Source of the DNA: Prochlorococcus sp. AG-402-G22 | Lineage (GTDB): Bacteria > Cyanobacteriota > Cyanobacteriia > PCC-6307 > Cyanobiaceae | Assembly (NCBI GenBank): GCA_003217035.1 | Contig: QCHV01000005.1 | Span: 1-64,000, forward strand | Direction: 5' to 3' | Length of the DNA: 64,000 bases | Shown: positions 1 to 9,238 of the stretch, piece after piece | How positions within the stretch are numbered: the first letter of the stretch is position 1 | Layout: the number at the start of each line of letters is the position of its first letter | Translations under genes and position numbers: made by a program | The notes under the pieces: generated by a model | What the model was told of the DNA's origin: nothing | Database searches by the model: none | The model's input: only the letters and a program-made list of their open reading frames with translations

Positions 1-1
1 A

Positions 2-2290
2 GACGTTGAAGGCATGAAATGTGGTGGATGTGTTCAGTCAGTGGAACAAACTCTGCTCAATCAAAAAAGCGTGGCTAATGCAAGTGTCAACTTAGTAGAA
101 AGAACTGCATTAATAGATTTAAAAGACAAATCATCAGATCTAGAAGAAATCCTTTCTGCCCTTGCAAATCGAGGCTTTCCAGCAAAAAAAAGAGAGGTTT
201 CACAAAGCTTCAAAGATAGTAATCCTTCAGAAATAAATGCAACTAGAGAGTGGTGGAATCAATGGAGGCAATTAATGACCTCACTATTTTTATTAATAGT
301 CTCAGTTCTTGGTCATCTTGCAGAAGGAGGAACTATAAAAATCCCACTTATTGGTTCCTTGCCATTCCATGCAACTCTTGCAACTTTTGCTTTATTTGGT
401 CCTGGCTTAAAAATTTTACGAAATGGGTGGAAGTCTGCTCTTCAGCTAACTCCCAATATGGATACTCTTGTAGGGATTGGAGTAAGCAGTGCTTATTTAA
501 GCAGTCTTAGTGCATTGCTATGGCCTCAGGTTGGATGGCCATGTTTTTTTAATGAGCCAGTAATGCTGCTTGGTTTTGTCCTTTTAGGTCGTTTCCTTGA
601 AGAAAGGGCAAGAGTAAGAACTGGTAAAGCTCTTAAAGAATTAGCAAAATTACAACCTCAAACAGCAAGACTAGTTAGTGAAACTAATGCAATCAAAGAA
701 GTACGAGTTGGCGCCTTAAAACCTGGTGAAAGAATCCAATTATTAGCTGGCGATCGTGTCCCAATCGACGGAATAGTAATTTCAGGAAACTCTGCTGTCG
801 ATATTTCTAGCCTTACTGGAGAGTCTCTTCCTCTAGAAGCCTCTCCAGGAACTGAATTATCCTCTGGAACACTTAATCTACAAGGAACCCTAGTTCTAGA
901 AGTTCAAAGGATAGGTGCAGAAACATCTTTAGCAAGAATCATTGGCTTAGTAGAGAAAGCTCAAGCCATAAAAGCGCCTATTCAGACTCTTGCAGATAAG
1001 GTCGCAGGAAAATTTTGCTATGGGGTAGTAAGCCTTTCAGTTCTTACATTTTTCTTTTGGTGGAAAATAGGAACTAACTTATGGCCACAAGTATTAACTG
1101 CTTCGGGTCAAGGGTTACTGCATATGCACGCGAATATGACCTCATTATCCTTAAGCGATCACTCTCAGACATCCTTAGGGTTAGCTGTACAGCTTTCAAT
1201 AGCTGTTTTAGTAATTGCATGCCCATGCGCTCTTGGACTTGCAACTCCAACAGTAATAACAGTTGCATCTGGAAAAGCAGCAAGAAAAGGATGGTTGTTT
1301 AAAGGTGGTGATGTAATTGAAAAAGCAGCTGAAATAAAGCAATTTATCTTTGATAAGACAGGTACTCTTACGATAGGCAAGCCTCAAGTTATTGGAATTC
1401 TTGGCACGAGTAATACAAATAGATTAATTCAAATAGCTGCAAGCCTTGAAGAAACAAGCAGACATCCAATTGCTTACGCAATACTGCAGGAGGCTGAGAA
1501 TAAAAAAATACCCTTGTTAGAAACTACTATGGTAAATACAATTCCTGGAAAAGGTATTTCTGGACAAATAAAAACCATCAAGGGGAAAATAATGGTGGGA
1601 AAAATTGATTGGTTAGAAAGCGAGATTTCACATTTAAATAAAGAGCTTATTGTTGAACTTCAAGAATCTAATTTCACTGAAAATTCTATAGTTGCAGTAG
1701 CAATTGAAGATGAGTTTTTAGGGCTGATAATAGTAGACGACAAAATTAGAAGTGACGCAAATATTGCTTTAAATAAGCTGAGAGGTAGAGGATTAAGTTT
1801 GAATATTTTAAGCGGTGATAGAAAAGAGTCAGTAATACGTCTTGGCAAACAACTTGATTTTAATGTAAATCAATTAGGCTGGGAGCTTTTACCCGAAGAC
1901 AAACTAAAGCGTCTTGAAGAGTTACAAAAGATTGGTCCTGTAGCAATGATTGGTGATGGCATAAATGATGCGCCTGCACTTGCAGCATCTAACCTTGGTG
2001 TTGCTATAGGTACTGGTACACAAATAGCTCAAGATTCTGCAGATCTAGTACTTATGGGAGATAGGCTAGAAAGTTTGCCTGAGGCAATTTCTTTAGCTCA
2101 AGCAACTATTAAAAAAGTCAAACAAAACTTATTTTGGGCTTTTGGTTATAACATTATTGCCTTACCAATAGCAGCTGGAATACTTTTACCTTCATTTGGA
2201 ATACTTTTATCCCCACCCATTGCAGCACTATTAATGGCATTTAGTTCAATAACAGTTGTCTTAAATGCTTTATCACTTAAAAGCACATGA
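2..2290 (+). CDS. Copper-type P1B-ATPase (5' end outside window)
   Basis: Heavy-metal-translocating P-type ATPase, most likely for Cu+, in the plasma or thylakoid membrane. An N-terminal heavy-metal-associated domain carries the CxxC motif (KCGGCV). It is followed by membrane helices, the actuator TGES (about residue 266 counting from the first Met), the transmembrane CPC metal-site motif (about 402), the phosphorylation site DKTGT (about 446), an SRHP motif typical of P1B pumps and the hinge GDGIND (about 645). The frame is open to the window edge and reads DVEG before the first Met, as in complete HMA domains, so the true start lies upstream. Cyanobacteria use such pumps (CtaA, PacS) to supply plastocyanin and cytochrome oxidase; which one this is cannot be decided here. 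The stop overlaps tmk by ATGA. Confidence 0.93.
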   Translation, partial: DVEGMKCGGCVQSVEQTLLNQKSVANASVNLVERTALIDLKDKSSDLEEILSALANRGFPAKKREVSQSFKDSNPSEINATREWWNQWRQLMTSLFLLIVSVLGHLAEGGTIKIPLIGSLPFHATLATFALFGPGLKILRNGWKSALQLTPNMDTLVGIGVSSAYLSSLSALLWPQVGWPCFFNEPVMLLGFVLLGRFLEERARVRTGKALKELAKLQPQTARLVSETNAIKEVRVGALKPGERIQLLAGDRVPIDGIVISGNSAVDISSLTGESLPLEASPGTELSSGTLNLQGTLVLEVQRIGAETSLARIIGLVEKAQAIKAPIQTLADKVAGKFCYGVVSLSVLTFFFWWKIGTNLWPQVLTASGQGLLHMHANMTSLSLSDHSQTSLGLAVQLSIAVLVIACPCALGLATPTVITVASGKAARKGWLFKGGDVIEKAAEIKQFIFDKTGTLTIGKPQVIGILGTSNTNRLIQIAASLEETSRHPIAYAILQEAENKKIPLLETTMVNTIPGKGISGQIKTIKGKIMVGKIDWLESEISHLNKELIVELQESNFTENSIVAVAIEDEFLGLIIVDDKIRSDANIALNKLRGRGLSLNILSGDRKESVIRLGKQLDFNVNQLGWELLPEDKLKRLEELQKIGPVAMIGDGINDAPALAASNLGVAIGTGTQIAQDSADLVLMGDRLESLPEAISLAQATIKKVKQNLFWAFGYNIIALPIAAGILLPSFGILLSPPIAALLMAFSSITVVLNALSLKST

Positions 2291-2922
2291 AAGGGAAATT
2301 TCTGGTATTAGAAGGAATAGATGGGTGTGGTAAAACTACTCAAATCAACCACATATCTAAATGGTTACCCAAAAGCGGACTAATGCCAAAAGATGCAAAA
2401 TTACATATAACTCGAGAACCTGGAGGAACTCTATTAGGCAAAGCACTAAGAGATCTACTGCTTAATAATCCAGGGATTAACTCACCAGACCCATTAACTG
2501 AATTATTATTATATGCAGCGGATCGAGCTCAACATATCAATCAAATTATCAAACCTAAACTGAAAAGTGGAGACTGGGTTATCAGTGATCGGTTTTGTGG
2601 TTCTACACTTGCTTATCAAGGTTTTGGAAGAGGGATTAATGTTAACTTGATTAAAAGTCTAGAAAAAATAGCAACTGATGGCATAAACCCAGATCTAACT
2701 TTCTTACTAAAAATATCTGTATCAAATAGTATCAAGCGAAGGTCAAATAAATCTAAAGATAGAATTGAATCAGAAGGTGAAGTTTTTCTAAGTAAAGTCG
2801 CTTTAGGCTTTCATGAAATAGCGAGAGATAAGAAATGGTTGACCATTGAAGGTGATCAGGAAGAAAAGTTAGTAAGTAGGGAAATAGAAACCCAATTGAG
2901 ATTTTTTTTAAAGGATAAATAG
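2287..2922 (+). CDS. tmk: Thymidylate kinase (dTMP kinase)
   Basis: Phosphorylates dTMP to dTDP for DNA synthesis. The 211-residue length is normal for bacterial Tmk. The P-loop GIDGCGKT lies at residues 10-17, the REPGGT substrate motif near residue 43, and the DRF segment followed by [11 protein letters not shown] is typical of the family. The start overlaps the ATPase stop by four bases (ATGA), suggesting translational coupling. holB follows 8 bp downstream; tmk next to holB is a common bacterial arrangement. Confidence 0.95.
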   Translation: MKGKFLVLEGIDGCGKTTQINHISKWLPKSGLMPKDAKLHITREPGGTLLGKALRDLLLNNPGINSPDPLTELLLYAADRAQHINQIIKPKLKSGDWVISDRFCGSTLAYQGFGRGINVNLIKSLEKIATDGINPDLTFLLKISVSNSIKRRSNKSKDRIESEGEVFLSKVALGFHEIARDKKWLTIEGDQEEKLVSREIETQLRFFLKDK

Positions 2923-2930
2923 CTTTATTA

Positions 2931-3914
2931 ATGGCATTTATTGCTCACAGAAAAAACCTATTTAAAGGGATTAACAAACAAGCGCTTGCGATTAAATTGC
3001 TAGAATCTGCCCTAAATAAAAATAGAGTTGCCCCAGCTTATATTTTTTCCGGACCCCAAGGCGTTGGTCAAAAAGAGATTGCTCTTAGGTTTCTGGAAGG
3101 TTTAATAAGTGGAGGAATTGAAAATACATCCTTAAGGAGGAGGTTGGCTGATTTTAATTATCCAGATTTACTTTGGGTAGAGCCAACATATCTATATCAA
3201 GGCAATCAAATAAACAAATCAATAGCTAGTCAAAAAAATATCAACCTAAATACAAAGCCACAAATAAGACTAGATCAAATTCGCCAAATAAAATCATTCT
3301 TAGCAAAGCAAACATTAGAGGCAGATATAGCAATGGTTGTTATTGAAGAAGCTGAGGCAATGAATGAAGCCGCTTCGAATGCTCTACTAAAAACACTTGA
3401 AGAGCCAACTAATGGAATATTAATCTTATTATCTAGCAGATTAGAAAAATTAATTAGTACAATAATATCTCGTTGCCAAGAGATTCCTTTTAAGCCACTA
3501 AGAAGTAATGAAATCAACACTGAGATCCTAAATGATTGGGTTTCTAAGGAAGAACTTATAGGTGCATATAAACAGGAATTGATAAATCTTTCCAATGGTT
3601 CACCAGAGCAATTAAAGTATAATATAAATGCCTTTTTAGAAGTACCAAGTGATATTCTTCCTAATTTAGAACATAAGCCAGGAAACTATTTAAAAGCATT
3701 GAAGGTTGCAAAAGAAATTACTGAAAAACTAACTTTGGATCAACAAAAATGGTTGATTAATTTTCTGCAAGAATATTTTTGGCTTAAGGAATACAACTAT
3801 TCAACTGCAAAGAAACTCGAAAAACTTCATTCAAATCTATTATCTTCAATTCAACCAAGAGTTGCCTGGGAAGTAGCATTAATAGAAATAAGCTCTAAAA
3901 TCTATGATGATTAG
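2931..3914 (+). CDS. holB: DNA polymerase III delta' subunit
   Basis: Clamp-loader subunit of the replicase, 327 residues. The AAA+ fold is recognisable from the GPQGVGQKEIA segment (a weakened P-loop, as is usual in delta', which does not hydrolyse ATP), then VIEEAEAMNEAASNALLKTLEEP (Walker B and the SRC-box helix region) and SRLEKLISTIISRCQ. It is co-directional with tmk and the P-ATPase. It ends 7 bp before the stop of the convergent rpaA gene. Confidence 0.9.
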   Translation: MAFIAHRKNLFKGINKQALAIKLLESALNKNRVAPAYIFSGPQGVGQKEIALRFLEGLISGGIENTSLRRRLADFNYPDLLWVEPTYLYQGNQINKSIASQKNINLNTKPQIRLDQIRQIKSFLAKQTLEADIAMVVIEEAEAMNEAASNALLKTLEEPTNGILILLSSRLEKLISTIISRCQEIPFKPLRSNEINTEILNDWVSKEELIGAYKQELINLSNGSPEQLKYNINAFLEVPSDILPNLEHKPGNYLKALKVAKEITEKLTLDQQKWLINFLQEYFWLKEYNYSTAKKLEKLHSNLLSSIQPRVAWEVALIEISSKIYDD

Positions 3915-3921
3915 TTCAGAA

Positions 3922-4710
3922 TTATTGTTGATTACTAGAGCTAACTTCCGACTTTTTTTTCTCTCGAGAAATTAATACTAATTCTTTATAATCTTGAATC
4001 TGATCACCTGTTGGTAATTCAAGGCAATAACCAGCACCATAAACAGTCTTAATAAATTTTGGCTTTCTAGGCTCTGGCTCAAGTTTTGTCCTTAAATGTC
4101 GGACATGAACTCTAATGGTTTCAATATCATCATCCGGCTCATATCCCCAAACTTCTTTCAGAATTAATGAAGGGGCAACAGTTTGGCCATGCCTCTGCAA
4201 TAAACAGTGAAGCAATTCAAACTCTAAGTGAGTTAATCGAACTGGGACTTCAAACCAAATAACTTCAAATCTTTCAGGGACCAAAGTCAATGGACCATAA
4301 TTAAGTATTTCTTGGTGGCTTCCTCCTAAAGGAGCTCTATTAGTCCTTCTAAGTAAAGCTTTTACTCTTACCTGTAACTCCTCAAAATCAAATGGCTTGG
4401 TCAAATAATCATCTGCACCAGAATTGAAACCACTCACTTTATCCTTGGTAGCTCCTAAGGCTGTAAGCATAAGGATTGGTATACCAGAAGTCCTTTCATC
4501 TCTTCTAAGACGCTGACACAAAGTCAAACCATCCACCTTGGGAAGCATCAAATCAAGAAGGATTAGATCAGGACAGTATTGAAGAGCAAGTGCTTGACCT
4601 TTAATACCATCTTCAGCTCTATGTACATCAAAACCACTATGTTCCAAATGACCAGCAACCAGCTCTCTCATATCCTTGTCATCTTCAATTAGCAAAATGC
4701 AAGGCTTCAT
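3922..4710 (-). CDS. rpaA: OmpR-family response regulator RpaA
   Basis: Two-component response regulator of 262 residues. The N-terminal receiver has the acidic pocket (EDD near residues 9-11), the phospho-acceptor Asp in [13 protein letters not shown] and the Lys in DDYLTKPF. The C-terminal winged-helix domain includes [27 protein letters not shown] and ends in [10 protein letters not shown]-like sequence. The wording matches RpaA rather than RpaB, which has PIIMLTALGDVADR and VVKPFSPKELEAR. In cyanobacteria RpaA is phosphorylated by SasA and drives circadian output and dusk genes. The gene stands alone on the minus strand with a long 5' leader region holding two small hairpins. The last 20 or so residues are a lineage-specific tail. 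Confidence 0.85.
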   Translation of the reverse strand: MKPCILLIEDDKDMRELVAGHLEHSGFDVHRAEDGIKGQALALQYCPDLILLDLMLPKVDGLTLCQRLRRDERTSGIPILMLTALGATKDKVSGFNSGADDYLTKPFDFEELQVRVKALLRRTNRAPLGGSHQEILNYGPLTLVPERFEVIWFEVPVRLTHLEFELLHCLLQRHGQTVAPSLILKEVWGYEPDDDIETIRVHVRHLRTKLEPEPRKPKFIKTVYGAGYCLELPTGDQIQDYKELVLISREKKKSEVSSSNQQ

Positions 4711-5099
4711 TAGATAACACTCGTAAAGAAAATCTGAACTTAGCGAATAGTCGCTAGCTCGAAGTTGTTCGATTCTCTCAAGATTTCTTTTTTATTGCAG
4801 AATTGCAAAAAACTAATCTTTTCTCAAGAAATGCTCAACTTCTCTTCTCTTGCAATGTTTTTACTCATTCATACATAGCCAAAAGCCTGAGAACCTCTTT
4901 ATAATTTCTTCCAATTTGACATAAACTCTGTTAAGCATTTACTTAAAAAATGTAAGAAATCAATCCCATTGATGTTGGATTGACAAAAAAACGCTGTCTC
5001 ATTTCCACCAAAAAGCAGTTATCAAAATCAAATAATTAATTAATGGCAGGCAGATATATCCTGATTATTAAAGAAAAATCAAATTATTTAAATAAGAAA
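4711..5099. other. Intergenic region between rpaA and tRNA-Asn
   Basis: This 389-bp stretch has no convincing ORF in any frame. It is AT-rich and must contain the rpaA promoter and the 3' flank of the leftward tRNA-Asn gene. Two adjacent short inverted repeats lie just upstream of the rpaA start (4741-4756 and 4759-4772). No clear factor-independent terminator was seen for the tRNA. Confidence 0.5.
4741..4772 (-). promoter_or_regulatory. Twin small hairpins in the rpaA leader
   Basis: TAGCGA-ATAG-TCGCTA (4741-4756) and TCGAA-GTTG-TTCGA (4759-4772) are two perfect inverted repeats with 4-nt loops, separated by 2 nt. They begin 31 nt before the rpaA start codon on the minus strand. They could form tandem stem-loops in the mRNA leader or be protein-binding sites. 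The function is unknown, and stems of 5-6 bp can occur by chance. Confidence 0.3.
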
Positions 5100-5171
5100 C
5101 TCCCCGGGCGGGATTCGAACCTGCGACCAATCGGTTAACAGCCGATCGCTCTACCGCTGAGCTACCGAGGA
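5100..5171 (-). tRNA. tRNA-Asn (GUU)
   Basis: The reverse complement folds as a 72-nt cloverleaf without encoded CCA: acceptor stem TCCTCGG/CCGGGGA, D arm GCTC/GAGC, anticodon stem ATCGG/CCGAT and loop CTGTTAA giving anticodon GTT (Asn), five-base variable loop TGGTC, and T loop TTCGAAT. The T stem reads GCAGG/CCCGC, which leaves an A-C mismatch in the middle pair. The discriminator base is G. Confidence 0.93.
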
Positions 5172-5215
5172 AAGCAATAAAAAGAACTTACCGTTGATTT
5201 GGACATAAGGGCAAG

Positions 5216-5914
5216 TCACTTTAATCTGTGAGTTAATTCAAGGCCAGAGCACCAAGGATCAATTCTCCCACTTTTCATCATCGCTGCGCCATCACAATAA
5301 TCAAGCTCTTCAATACGATGAGTAATCCAAAGGGATGTTATTGGATTCCTTGGGCGACTCGACAGCCTTTTAACTATCTCCAATATAGATGTTTGACTAA
5401 TTGGATCCAAAAGAGCTGTTGGTTCATCTAGGAGCAATAAGTTCGCCTTGCTAACAAGCGCACTGGCAAGAGCTAAGCGCTGCTTCTGTCCTCCGCTCAA
5501 TGTATGGATTGGCCTTGCCCCCATCCCTGACAAGCCAACCTGATCTAATGCAGATTCGATACTCTCTTTTACAGCATTTCTAGACAAGTTCTTAGGAGCA
5601 CTTAAAAGCAAATCACTTCTACAGCTAGGCAAAAGCAATTGATGGTCTGGGTTTTGAAACATTAATGCTGTCTTATATGAGCAATAAAATTTGCCGCTAT
5701 TAACCTTAAGGATTCCACTAATCAGGCGAAATAAAGTACTTTTCCCACTTCCATTACGACCAACTATCATCCACAAACCTGGTTTGGGAATGCTCAAATC
5801 AATTTGATCTAAAACTTTGTTGCCACCAGGCCAAGAAAAAGAAACTTTTTCTAAATTCAAGCAATTCAAGGCTTTTAGACCATGTTTCTTATGAGTTACT
5901 TGATTAGAAGTCAT
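5216..5914 (-). CDS. ABC transporter ATP-binding protein, CbiO/EcfA-like
   Basis: Single nucleotide-binding domain of 232 residues. It has Walker [11 protein letters not shown]-loop FQNPDHQLL, signature LSGGQKQRLALASAL, Walker B LLLLDEPTALLDP and the switch His in WITHR. The QNPD/HQLL form of the Q-loop region is typical of energy-coupling-factor (cobalt/biotin-type) ATPases. No permease or substrate-binding gene is adjacent, so the substrate is unknown. It lies 3 bp downstream of the UPF0367-type gene on the same strand and is probably co-transcribed with it. Confidence 0.8.
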   Translation of the reverse strand: MTSNQVTHKKHGLKALNCLNLEKVSFSWPGGNKVLDQIDLSIPKPGLWMIVGRNGSGKSTLFRLISGILKVNSGKFYCSYKTALMFQNPDHQLLLPSCRSDLLLSAPKNLSRNAVKESIESALDQVGLSGMGARPIHTLSGGQKQRLALASALVSKANLLLLDEPTALLDPISQTSILEIVKRLSSRPRNPITSLWITHRIEELDYCDGAAMMKSGRIDPWCSGLELTHRLK

Positions 5915-5917
5915 AAC

Positions 5918-6181
5918 TTACTCATCAAATGAGAATCCAGGGCGCTTAATTCCTTCACCTAGCGCAGCTTTTTCATAAATCTGAACTGCTAAAACTTCAC
6001 TAGTTACAACAGTAATCCTTTTGTCTTTTAATTGTTCGCAATTTAATTCCAAAAGGGACGGATGGCCCTTCTCTAAGGATTGTCGGACAGTAGTATAAAG
6101 AGCATTGGCATCTTTCAACTTCTTTCGCTGAACAGCCAAGGGGAAAGCGCTCGCTTTAAGAGCAAGTTCAATTACGTACAC
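5918..6181 (-). CDS. UPF0367-type conserved cyanobacterial protein
   Basis: Small soluble protein of 87 residues with a GTG start. The opening YVIELALK, the [29 protein letters not shown] core and the ending GFSFDE match my recollection of the cyanobacterial UPF0367 family. No function is known to me. It is the first gene of a two-gene minus-strand unit with the CbiO-like ATPase. Confidence 0.7.
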   Translation of the reverse strand: MYVIELALKASAFPLAVQRKKLKDANALYTTVRQSLEKGHPSLLELNCEQLKDKRITVVTSEVLAVQIYEKAALGEGIKRPGFSFDE

Positions 6182-6285
6182 GAGAATTTCCTAAACTCAT
6201 CGATTTTATTTATTTTGTGTTTTAAAAAAAAATTAACTCATGTACTTAACTAAATATCTTTATACGCCAACTTAATCAAAATCAA

Positions 6286-7254
6286 ATGCCAATTGCTTCA
6301 GACATAACTTGTTTAGTTGGAAAGACACCTTTAGTAAGACTAAAGAGATTGCCTAAAGCTTTTGGATGCCATGCAGATTTATTAGCAAAATTAGAAAGCT
6401 TTAACCCTACGGCTTCAGTAAAAGATCGGATAGCAGGAGCAATGGTTCTAGCTGCAGAAAAAGAAGGGACAATTTCTCCAGGGAAAACAGTATTAGTAGA
6501 ACCTACAAGTGGAAATACCGGCATAGCCTTAGCCATGGTTGCTGCGGCAAAGGGTTACAGACTGATTCTCACAATGCCAGACACAATGAGTACAGAAAGG
6601 AGGTCAATGCTTAGAGCATATGGAGCAGAATTACAACTTACACCTGGGAAAGAGGGAATCCAAGGGGCAATCACTTTGGCTCAAGAGATAGTTGAGTCAA
6701 TTCCAAATGCATATTTACTGCAGCAATTTGATAATGCTTCCAACCCAGAAATTCACGAAAAAACAACTGCTGAAGAAATATGGATAGATTGCGATGGAAA
6801 GATTGATGGATTGATTGCAGGAGTAGGAACAGGAGGAACAATTACTGGTTGTGCAAAAGTTCTTAAAAGTCGAAATCCAAACCTAATAGTTTATGCAGTT
6901 GAGCCCTCAGCAAGTGCAGTACTTTCTGGAAAATGTGCGCAGCCGCATCATATTCAAGGTATTGGGGCTGGATTTATACCAAGTGTTTTAAATACTTCAC
7001 TAATAGATGAAGTGATAGCAGTTGATGATGACGAAGCAATGGAAGTAGGGCGTTTACTTGCTCGCCAAGAAGGACTGCTCAGTGGGATAAGCAGTGGAGC
7101 TGCTGTGGCAGCTGCTTTGAAAATTGGTTCTCGCAAAGAAATGACAAATAAACGCCTTGTTGTAATTTTGCCAAGCTTTGGAGAACGCTATTTATCTACA
7201 GCAATGTTTAATAGCATTTCATCAATTCAGCCTAGAAGAGACGGCTATATTTAG
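6286..7254 (+). CDS. cysK: Cysteine synthase (O-acetylserine sulfhydrylase)
   Basis: PLP enzyme making L-cysteine from O-acetylserine and sulfide, 322 residues, the usual length. The PLP Lys is K46 in TASVKDR, the substrate loop PTSGNTG spans about 73-79, and the phosphate-binding [10 protein letters not shown] lies near 178-187. It belongs with cysH further along the window in sulfur assimilation, though the two are about 39 kb apart. The J-domain gene starts 19 bp after its stop. Confidence 0.93.
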   Translation: MPIASDITCLVGKTPLVRLKRLPKAFGCHADLLAKLESFNPTASVKDRIAGAMVLAAEKEGTISPGKTVLVEPTSGNTGIALAMVAAAKGYRLILTMPDTMSTERRSMLRAYGAELQLTPGKEGIQGAITLAQEIVESIPNAYLLQQFDNASNPEIHEKTTAEEIWIDCDGKIDGLIAGVGTGGTITGCAKVLKSRNPNLIVYAVEPSASAVLSGKCAQPHHIQGIGAGFIPSVLNTSLIDEVIAVDDDEAMEVGRLLARQEGLLSGISSGAAVAAALKIGSRKEMTNKRLVVILPSFGERYLSTAMFNSISSIQPRRDGYI

Positions 7255-7273
7255 TTTCACTAATATTTTCTTT

Positions 7274-7933
7274 ATGGAAATAGACCCTTATCAAATACTT
7301 GGTATTTCTAGAGATGCAAGCTTGGAAGAGATTAAATCTGCCTATCGGTCTTTAGTTAAAGAACATCATCCAGACAAAGGAGGCGATGAAATAACTATTC
7401 TTAATCTAAATGCAGCTTGGGAAATTCTAAAAAATAAGGATGACTTAAACTCAAATAATAATTACAGGTATCAAAAATTAAATAATGAATATAATGAAGA
7501 TATTTCTAAAAAAAATCAAAGCTCTCATGAAGACAATTACTTATCTGTATGGATAAATTCTGTTTATAGCCCAATAGACAGATTAATGTATGAAATAATC
7601 AAACCTTTTTCAAAAACCATTAATGAATTATCGGCAGATCCCTACGATGATGTTCTTATGGAAGACTTTATTAACTATATTGAAAGAAGCCAAAAAAGAA
7701 TCAAAAAGATAAATCAAATCTATACATCTAATGCTACCCCTAGTTCAGTAAGAAGTTTTGGACTAAGTCTTTACCACTGTTTTTCAGAAATTGGAGATGC
7801 TCTAGATGAATTCGAAAGATATGCTCAAGGGTATGTAGATAGTTATCTTCATGATGGACAAGAAATGCTACGTGAAGCAAAAAAGAAACGCTTATTGCTT
7901 CAAAAAGAGAGGCGGAATCTTCCCAATCAATAA
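7274..7933 (+). CDS. J-domain protein
   Basis: N-terminal J domain (residues 1 to about 62) with the HPD motif at residues 32-34 (EHHPDKGG), so it should stimulate a DnaK-type chaperone. The remainder, to 219 residues, is charged and helical without the Gly/Phe-rich or zinc-finger regions of DnaJ, making it a type III J protein. I chose the ATG at 7274 because the protein then begins MEIDPYQILG, the normal J-domain start. An upstream in-frame ATG at 7178 lies inside cysK and would add 32 unrelated residues. Confidence 0.8.
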   Translation: MEIDPYQILGISRDASLEEIKSAYRSLVKEHHPDKGGDEITILNLNAAWEILKNKDDLNSNNNYRYQKLNNEYNEDISKKNQSSHEDNYLSVWINSVYSPIDRLMYEIIKPFSKTINELSADPYDDVLMEDFINYIERSQKRIKKINQIYTSNATPSSVRSFGLSLYHCFSEIGDALDEFERYAQGYVDSYLHDGQEMLREAKKKRLLLQKERRNLPNQ

Positions 7934-7944
7934 ACTATTTTAAT

Positions 7945-8189
7945 TCATGACCAAGCTTCTAATTGATCAAGTCTTAGCCATACGTCTGGGACAGGCCTTC
8001 TCCAACGCACTTGAGCATATTCTTCTTTTAAAAGTAAAATTTCCCCTGGTCCTTCAAAAATATAGCCTGGGGGCATTGAGTCACTAGCGAAGGACTCTAG
8101 ACTTTTTTCATAGGCCATACGATTGACCCGCACTAATGACCCTTTTTTAAGGGGGGAGACAATTTCTGAGGAGAAGGGCTTTCAGTCAT
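7945..8189 (-). CDS. ndhO: NAD(P)H-quinone oxidoreductase subunit O, apparent frameshift
   Basis: Small subunit of photosynthetic complex I (NDH-1). The uninterrupted frame from GTG at 8133 gives 62 residues covering ESLEDF-like sequence, FEGPGEILLLKEEYAQVRWRRPVPDVWLRLDQLE, clearly NdhO. The conserved family N-terminus KKGSLVRVNR is not reachable from a normal start in that frame. It is obtained by starting at ATG 8189 (MTESPSPQKLSPPLKKG) and shifting -1 at A AAA AAG near 8144-8150. This gives about 81 residues, close to the expected size. Alternatives are an ATT start at 8163 in the main frame, a short GTG-started protein, a real mutation or a sequencing error in the C6/A6 runs. Confidence 0.8.
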
Positions 8190-8271
8190 AGTTCAGTGAA
8201 AAAGTAGATATCAGCCATTAACATTTAATTTCTAGCATCGATTCTAGTTATAGTAAAAAAATGAGGGTGTT

Positions 8272-9219
8272 ATGAAATTACTTCTTCTGGGCTGTAGTGG
8301 TTTTATTGGGAAGCAATTAGTCCCTGAGCTAATCGAAGAGGGGCATGAAGTAACGGTTGTTAGTAGGAAGAAGCAACTCCGATTTGATCCAATAGGGAAA
8401 AATGTCAAGCTTACACATCTTCAATTAGATCCATCATTGATATCTAGTTGGAAGGATCAAAGACTGCTTGAATTCTTAAAAATATCTGAAGGCATTATTA
8501 ATCTTGCTGGAGAACCTATAGCAGAAAAACGTTGGACGAAGAAGCAATGCAGAACAATTAAAAATAGTAGGCTTAATACAACAAAGTTTTTAATTAGTAC
8601 CATATCTCGACTAAAGGTTGCCCCTAAAGTTCTAGTTAATGGATCTGCAATAGGTATTTATGGAACAAGCCTAAATAATGTATTCAATGAAGAAAGTAAA
8701 CCTGGCATAGATTTTCTAGCAAATCTATGCAAAGAATGGGAACTATTAGCAAGCGAAAAACCTAGTTCTACAAGATTAGTAATTCTCAGATTAGGAATAG
8801 TACTTGAAAAGGATGGAGGTGCTTTAGGGAAAATGTTACCAGTATTTAGCACAGGTTTTGGAGGACCTTTAGGCACTGGTCTCCAATGGATGAGTTGGAT
8901 TCACAGAGATGATGTGTGCAAAATAGTTAAAAATGCCTTAATCAATAAAAATTGGCATGGTGTAATTAATGCTGTTGCTCCGAACCCAGAAAGGATGATT
9001 AGCTTCACGAAAATCTTAGGGAAAAGCACGAATCGGCCAACACTGTTAAAAGTTCCAGAATTTATATTGCAATTACTATTAGGGGATGGTGCAAAAGTAG
9101 TACTTGAAGGTCAAAAGGTTACTTCAACTCGTTTAAATAAATTAGGTTACAAATTTAATCATTCTAGATTAGATGAAGCCATGGAATCTATTGTGAGTAA
9201 TAAATATAAGAGAGGTTAA
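8272..9219 (+). CDS. TIGR01777-type NAD-dependent epimerase/dehydratase
   Basis: Short-chain dehydrogenase-like protein of 315 residues. The N-terminus MKLLLLGCSGFIGKQLVPEL carries the GxxGxxG nucleotide-binding motif. INLAGEPIAEKRWT, a NGSAIGIYG segment and a C-terminal DUF1731-like region (VPEFILQLLLGDGAKVVLEGQKV) are typical of the YfcH/SulA-homologue family. The substrate is not established for the family. It diverges from ndhO with only 82 bp between the starts. Confidence 0.8.
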   Translation: MKLLLLGCSGFIGKQLVPELIEEGHEVTVVSRKKQLRFDPIGKNVKLTHLQLDPSLISSWKDQRLLEFLKISEGIINLAGEPIAEKRWTKKQCRTIKNSRLNTTKFLISTISRLKVAPKVLVNGSAIGIYGTSLNNVFNEESKPGIDFLANLCKEWELLASEKPSSTRLVILRLGIVLEKDGGALGKMLPVFSTGFGGPLGTGLQWMSWIHRDDVCKIVKNALINKNWHGVINAVAPNPERMISFTKILGKSTNRPTLLKVPEFILQLLLGDGAKVVLEGQKVTSTRLNKLGYKFNHSRLDEAMESIVSNKYKRG

Positions 9220-9238
9220 ATTTTGTTTTCATAAACCT

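Noticed and set aside
7098-7117. AGCTGC-TGTG-GCAGCT inverted repeat in cysK
   Set aside because: It encodes an alanine-rich stretch; alanine codons easily create this short symmetry.
7178-7273. N-terminal extension of the J-domain protein into cysK
   Set aside because: The 32 extra residues come from the cysK 3' end in another frame; the J domain starts naturally at ATG 7274.
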